A stretch of DNA of 7,122 nucleotides, taken from the NCBI GenBank assembly GCA_007121485.1, contig SKKM01000067.1, forward strand, positions 1 through 7,122, read 5' to 3'. The notes beneath the pieces are model-generated. The model was not told the origin of the DNA. It saw nothing but the letters and a program-made list of their open reading frames with translations, and did no database searches. Below are positions 6,369 through 7,122 of the stretch, piece by piece. Each line of letters starts with the position of its first letter. Position 1 is the first letter of the stretch. Source of the DNA: Wenzhouxiangella sp. (lineage in GTDB: Bacteria > Pseudomonadota > Gammaproteobacteria > Xanthomonadales > Wenzhouxiangellaceae). The position numbers and the translations under genes were made by a program.

Positions 6369-6395
6369 TCCCTGGCTTCTGGCTTGGCAAAAGTC

Positions 6396-6619
6396 AAAAG
6401 CCTCTCGCCAAGACGCCAAGACGCCAAGGGCGCAAAGGAAGAAAAAGGGTTTTGTGTTGCGCATCTTTCGACCCTACTCGCCTTCGCGAGGGGCTTGGCA
6501 GAACTCAGAGCGCCGCACCAAGGTGGCTTGATAGCTGGCCAAAACTGCCGCTGGTACGACAGGCCTTTTGTTTTTCTCTCTTTTCCTTGGCGCCCTTGGC
6601 GTCTTGGCGAGAGGCTTTT
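6396..6619. repeat. Long imperfect inverted repeat built of 8-bp units (dispersed-repeat-like element)
   Basis: The gap from 6369 to 6715 contains no credible gene but does contain this element. The outer 25 bases of the left arm (6396-6420) are a perfect reverse complement of 6595-6619. The left arm then has one additional 8-bp unit, and pairing resumes with few mismatches, so the arms span about 6396-6447 and 6571-6619 around a middle of about 120 bp. The arms consist of the unit CGCCAAGA/G: in the left arm three head-to-tail copies (6406-6429) plus a degenerate fourth after a 1-nt spacer; in the right arm three. The middle holds a smaller hairpin, arms CTCGC and GCGAG (6477-6490, loop CTTC). 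Short frames over it encode a peptide like LASWREAF from both arms, as expected of inverted copies, and I recall such peptides as recurring spurious translations in other genomes. No transposase is present. It may be a MITE- or REP-like element; as a terminator it would be unusual because of its large loop. Confidence 0.8.
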
Positions 6620-6677
6620 CAGAATTCAATCGTTGCACCAATAACTGCCCGTGACGGCATTGCGCGCGTCGCTGCCG

Positions 6678-6704
6678 TATACTCTATCGCTTGATCGCGA
6701 TAGA
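6678..6704 (+). promoter_or_regulatory. Promoter -10 and overlapping inverted-repeat operator of the ArsR-family gene
   Basis: TATACT (6678-6683) is a strong -10 candidate; no good -35 lies at the right distance (TTGCGC at 6660-6665 is only 12 bp away). Starting at the last base of the -10 is a perfect inverted repeat, TCTATCGC (6683-6690), spacer TTGATC, GCGATAGA (6697-6704). It covers the predicted transcription start near 6690, the usual place for a repressor operator, and lies just upstream of an ArsR-family gene. Autoregulation by that protein is inferred. As RNA it could also form an 8-bp stem directly before the ribosome binding site, whose GAAGGA begins at 6703. Confidence 0.6.
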
Positions 6705-6708
6705 AGGA
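6703..6708 (+). promoter_or_regulatory. Ribosome binding site that fixes an ATC start
   Basis: GAAGGA is 7 nt upstream of the ATC at 6716. In this frame a TAG stop lies at 6701-6703, and no ATG, GTG or TTG occurs between it and the conserved start of the protein, so the Shine-Dalgarno position points to ATC (or, less likely, CTG at 6728) as the initiation codon. Confidence 0.5.
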
Positions 6709-6715
6709 TAAGGTC

Positions 6716-7122
6716 ATCGACCTCGAACTGATCAACCGGCACTGCACGCTGCTGGCCGACGCCACGCGGCTGCGGCTGCTCGCCCTGCTGGACCAGGAAG
6801 AACTGACGGTGGCCGAGCTGGCCGAGGCCACGCGCCTCGCCCAGCCGCGCGTATCCACTCATCTGGCCCGGCTGCGCGAAGCCGGGCTGGTCGTGGACCG
6901 GCGCGACGGGGTGTCGGTCTATTACCGCCTGGCCTCGATCGACGAGCAGCCGGAACTGCATCAGCTGTGGAGCCTGTTTCGCACCCGCCTCGACGACGCC
7001 CTGGTCGTCGAGGACGCCGAACGCCTGCCCGAGGTCCTGCTCAAGCGCTCCAGCGGGCGCAACTGGCCGGACGCGGTGGCCGGCGACATGGAACGCCACT
7101 ATTCCCCAGGCCGCAGCTGGGA
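6716..7122 (+). CDS. ArsR-family HTH regulator with methyltransferase domain, SahR-like (truncated by window edge)
   Basis: The frame is open from just after the TAG at 6701 to the right edge, giving 135 residues. Residues 1-75 are an ArsR/SmtB winged helix: LLADATRLRLLALLDQEELT (12-31), recognition helix region LAQPRVSTHLARLREAGLV (41-59), wing RRDGVSVYYRLA (62-73). The CxC metal site of arsenic sensors is absent (ELTVAEL in place of ELCVCDL), so it is not an arsenic sensor of that type. A helical linker ends in MERHYSPGRSW (125-135), the sequence that typically precedes the SAM-methyltransferase domain in two-domain ArsR regulators, including SahR, which senses S-adenosylhomocysteine and controls methionine-cycle genes. 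The SahR assignment is inference; the domain itself and the target genes lie outside. A perfect inverted repeat over the promoter suggests autorepression. There is no standard start: homology and the Shine-Dalgarno both point to ATC at 6716, a rare codon or a sequence error for ATG. Confidence 0.82.
   Translation, partial: MDLELINRHCTLLADATRLRLLALLDQEELTVAELAEATRLAQPRVSTHLARLREAGLVVDRRDGVSVYYRLASIDEQPELHQLWSLFRTRLDDALVVEDAERLPEVLLKRSSGRNWPDAVAGDMERHYSPGRSW

Noticed and set aside
6396..6447. CRISPR-like or simple tandem array
   Set aside because: The repeated unit is 8 bp, adjacent copies have no spacers, and the block is mirrored at 6571-6619, so it is an inverted-repeat element.
6396..6619. 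Ordinary intrinsic terminator of gloB
   Set aside because: The arms are separated by about 120 nt and not followed by a T-run on the plus strand; a terminator role cannot be excluded but is not supported.
6350..6694. Short open frames on both strands over the gap after gloB, with peptides such as LASWREAF
   Set aside because: They translate the inverted repeat arms; the same peptide appears from both arms on opposite strands, so they are products of the repeat and not genes.
6988..7013. 10-bp perfect inverted repeat (CCTCGACGAC / GTCGTCGAGG, loop GCCCTG)
   Set aside because: It lies inside the ArsR-family coding sequence, where Asp, Leu and Val codons of a GC-rich gene easily produce it; no other regulatory context is seen.

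Overview
This is a 7.1 kb stretch of a high-GC bacterial chromosome with tightly packed housekeeping genes. All recognisable proteins look gammaproteobacterial. The neighbourhood of hydroxyacylglutathione hydrolase, a YafS-type methyltransferase, RNase HI and DNA polymerase III epsilon matches the conserved gloB-yafS-rnhA-dnaQ cluster of Gammaproteobacteria, and GC-rich codon use suggests a Xanthomonadales/Chromatiales-like lineage. That placement is inference from sequence alone.

Left block (1-2156, all minus strand): gltX (glutamyl-tRNA synthetase) is followed by zur (zinc-responsive Fur-family repressor), then by the N-terminus of a WYL-type HTH regulator that runs off the left edge. A plausible extended -10 element sits so close to the zur ATG that the zur mRNA may be leaderless.

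Centre (2157-4946): gltX and the plus-strand gene for a MltF-type lytic transglycosylase (solute-binding domain plus SLT domain) diverge from a 139-bp intergenic region. mltF then converges on dnaQ with only 6 bp between the stop codons. dnaQ, rnhA and the yafS-like gene form a minus-strand operon. Both junctions are 4-base stop/start overlaps (GTGA and ATGA), so translation is probably coupled through the whole cassette.

Right block (5546-7122): the yafS-like operon and gloB diverge from a 55-bp region with back-to-back -10 elements. After gloB comes a gene-free 347-bp gap. It holds a long imperfect inverted repeat built of 8-bp units (arms about 50 bp, central part about 120 bp), which looks like a dispersed non-coding repeat. 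It is followed by a -10 box and a perfect 8+8 bp inverted repeat placed like an operator. The last gene, cut by the right edge, is an ArsR-family HTH regulator of the type fused to a methyltransferase domain (SahR-like, S-adenosylhomocysteine/methionine-cycle control). Its best start, set by a good Shine-Dalgarno sequence and by homology, is an ATC codon, which is either a rare non-AUG start or a sequence error.

No entirely new system is evident. The items most worth a second look are the inverted-repeat element, the ATC-started regulator with its operator, the coupled yafS-rnhA-dnaQ cassette and the possibly leaderless zur message.
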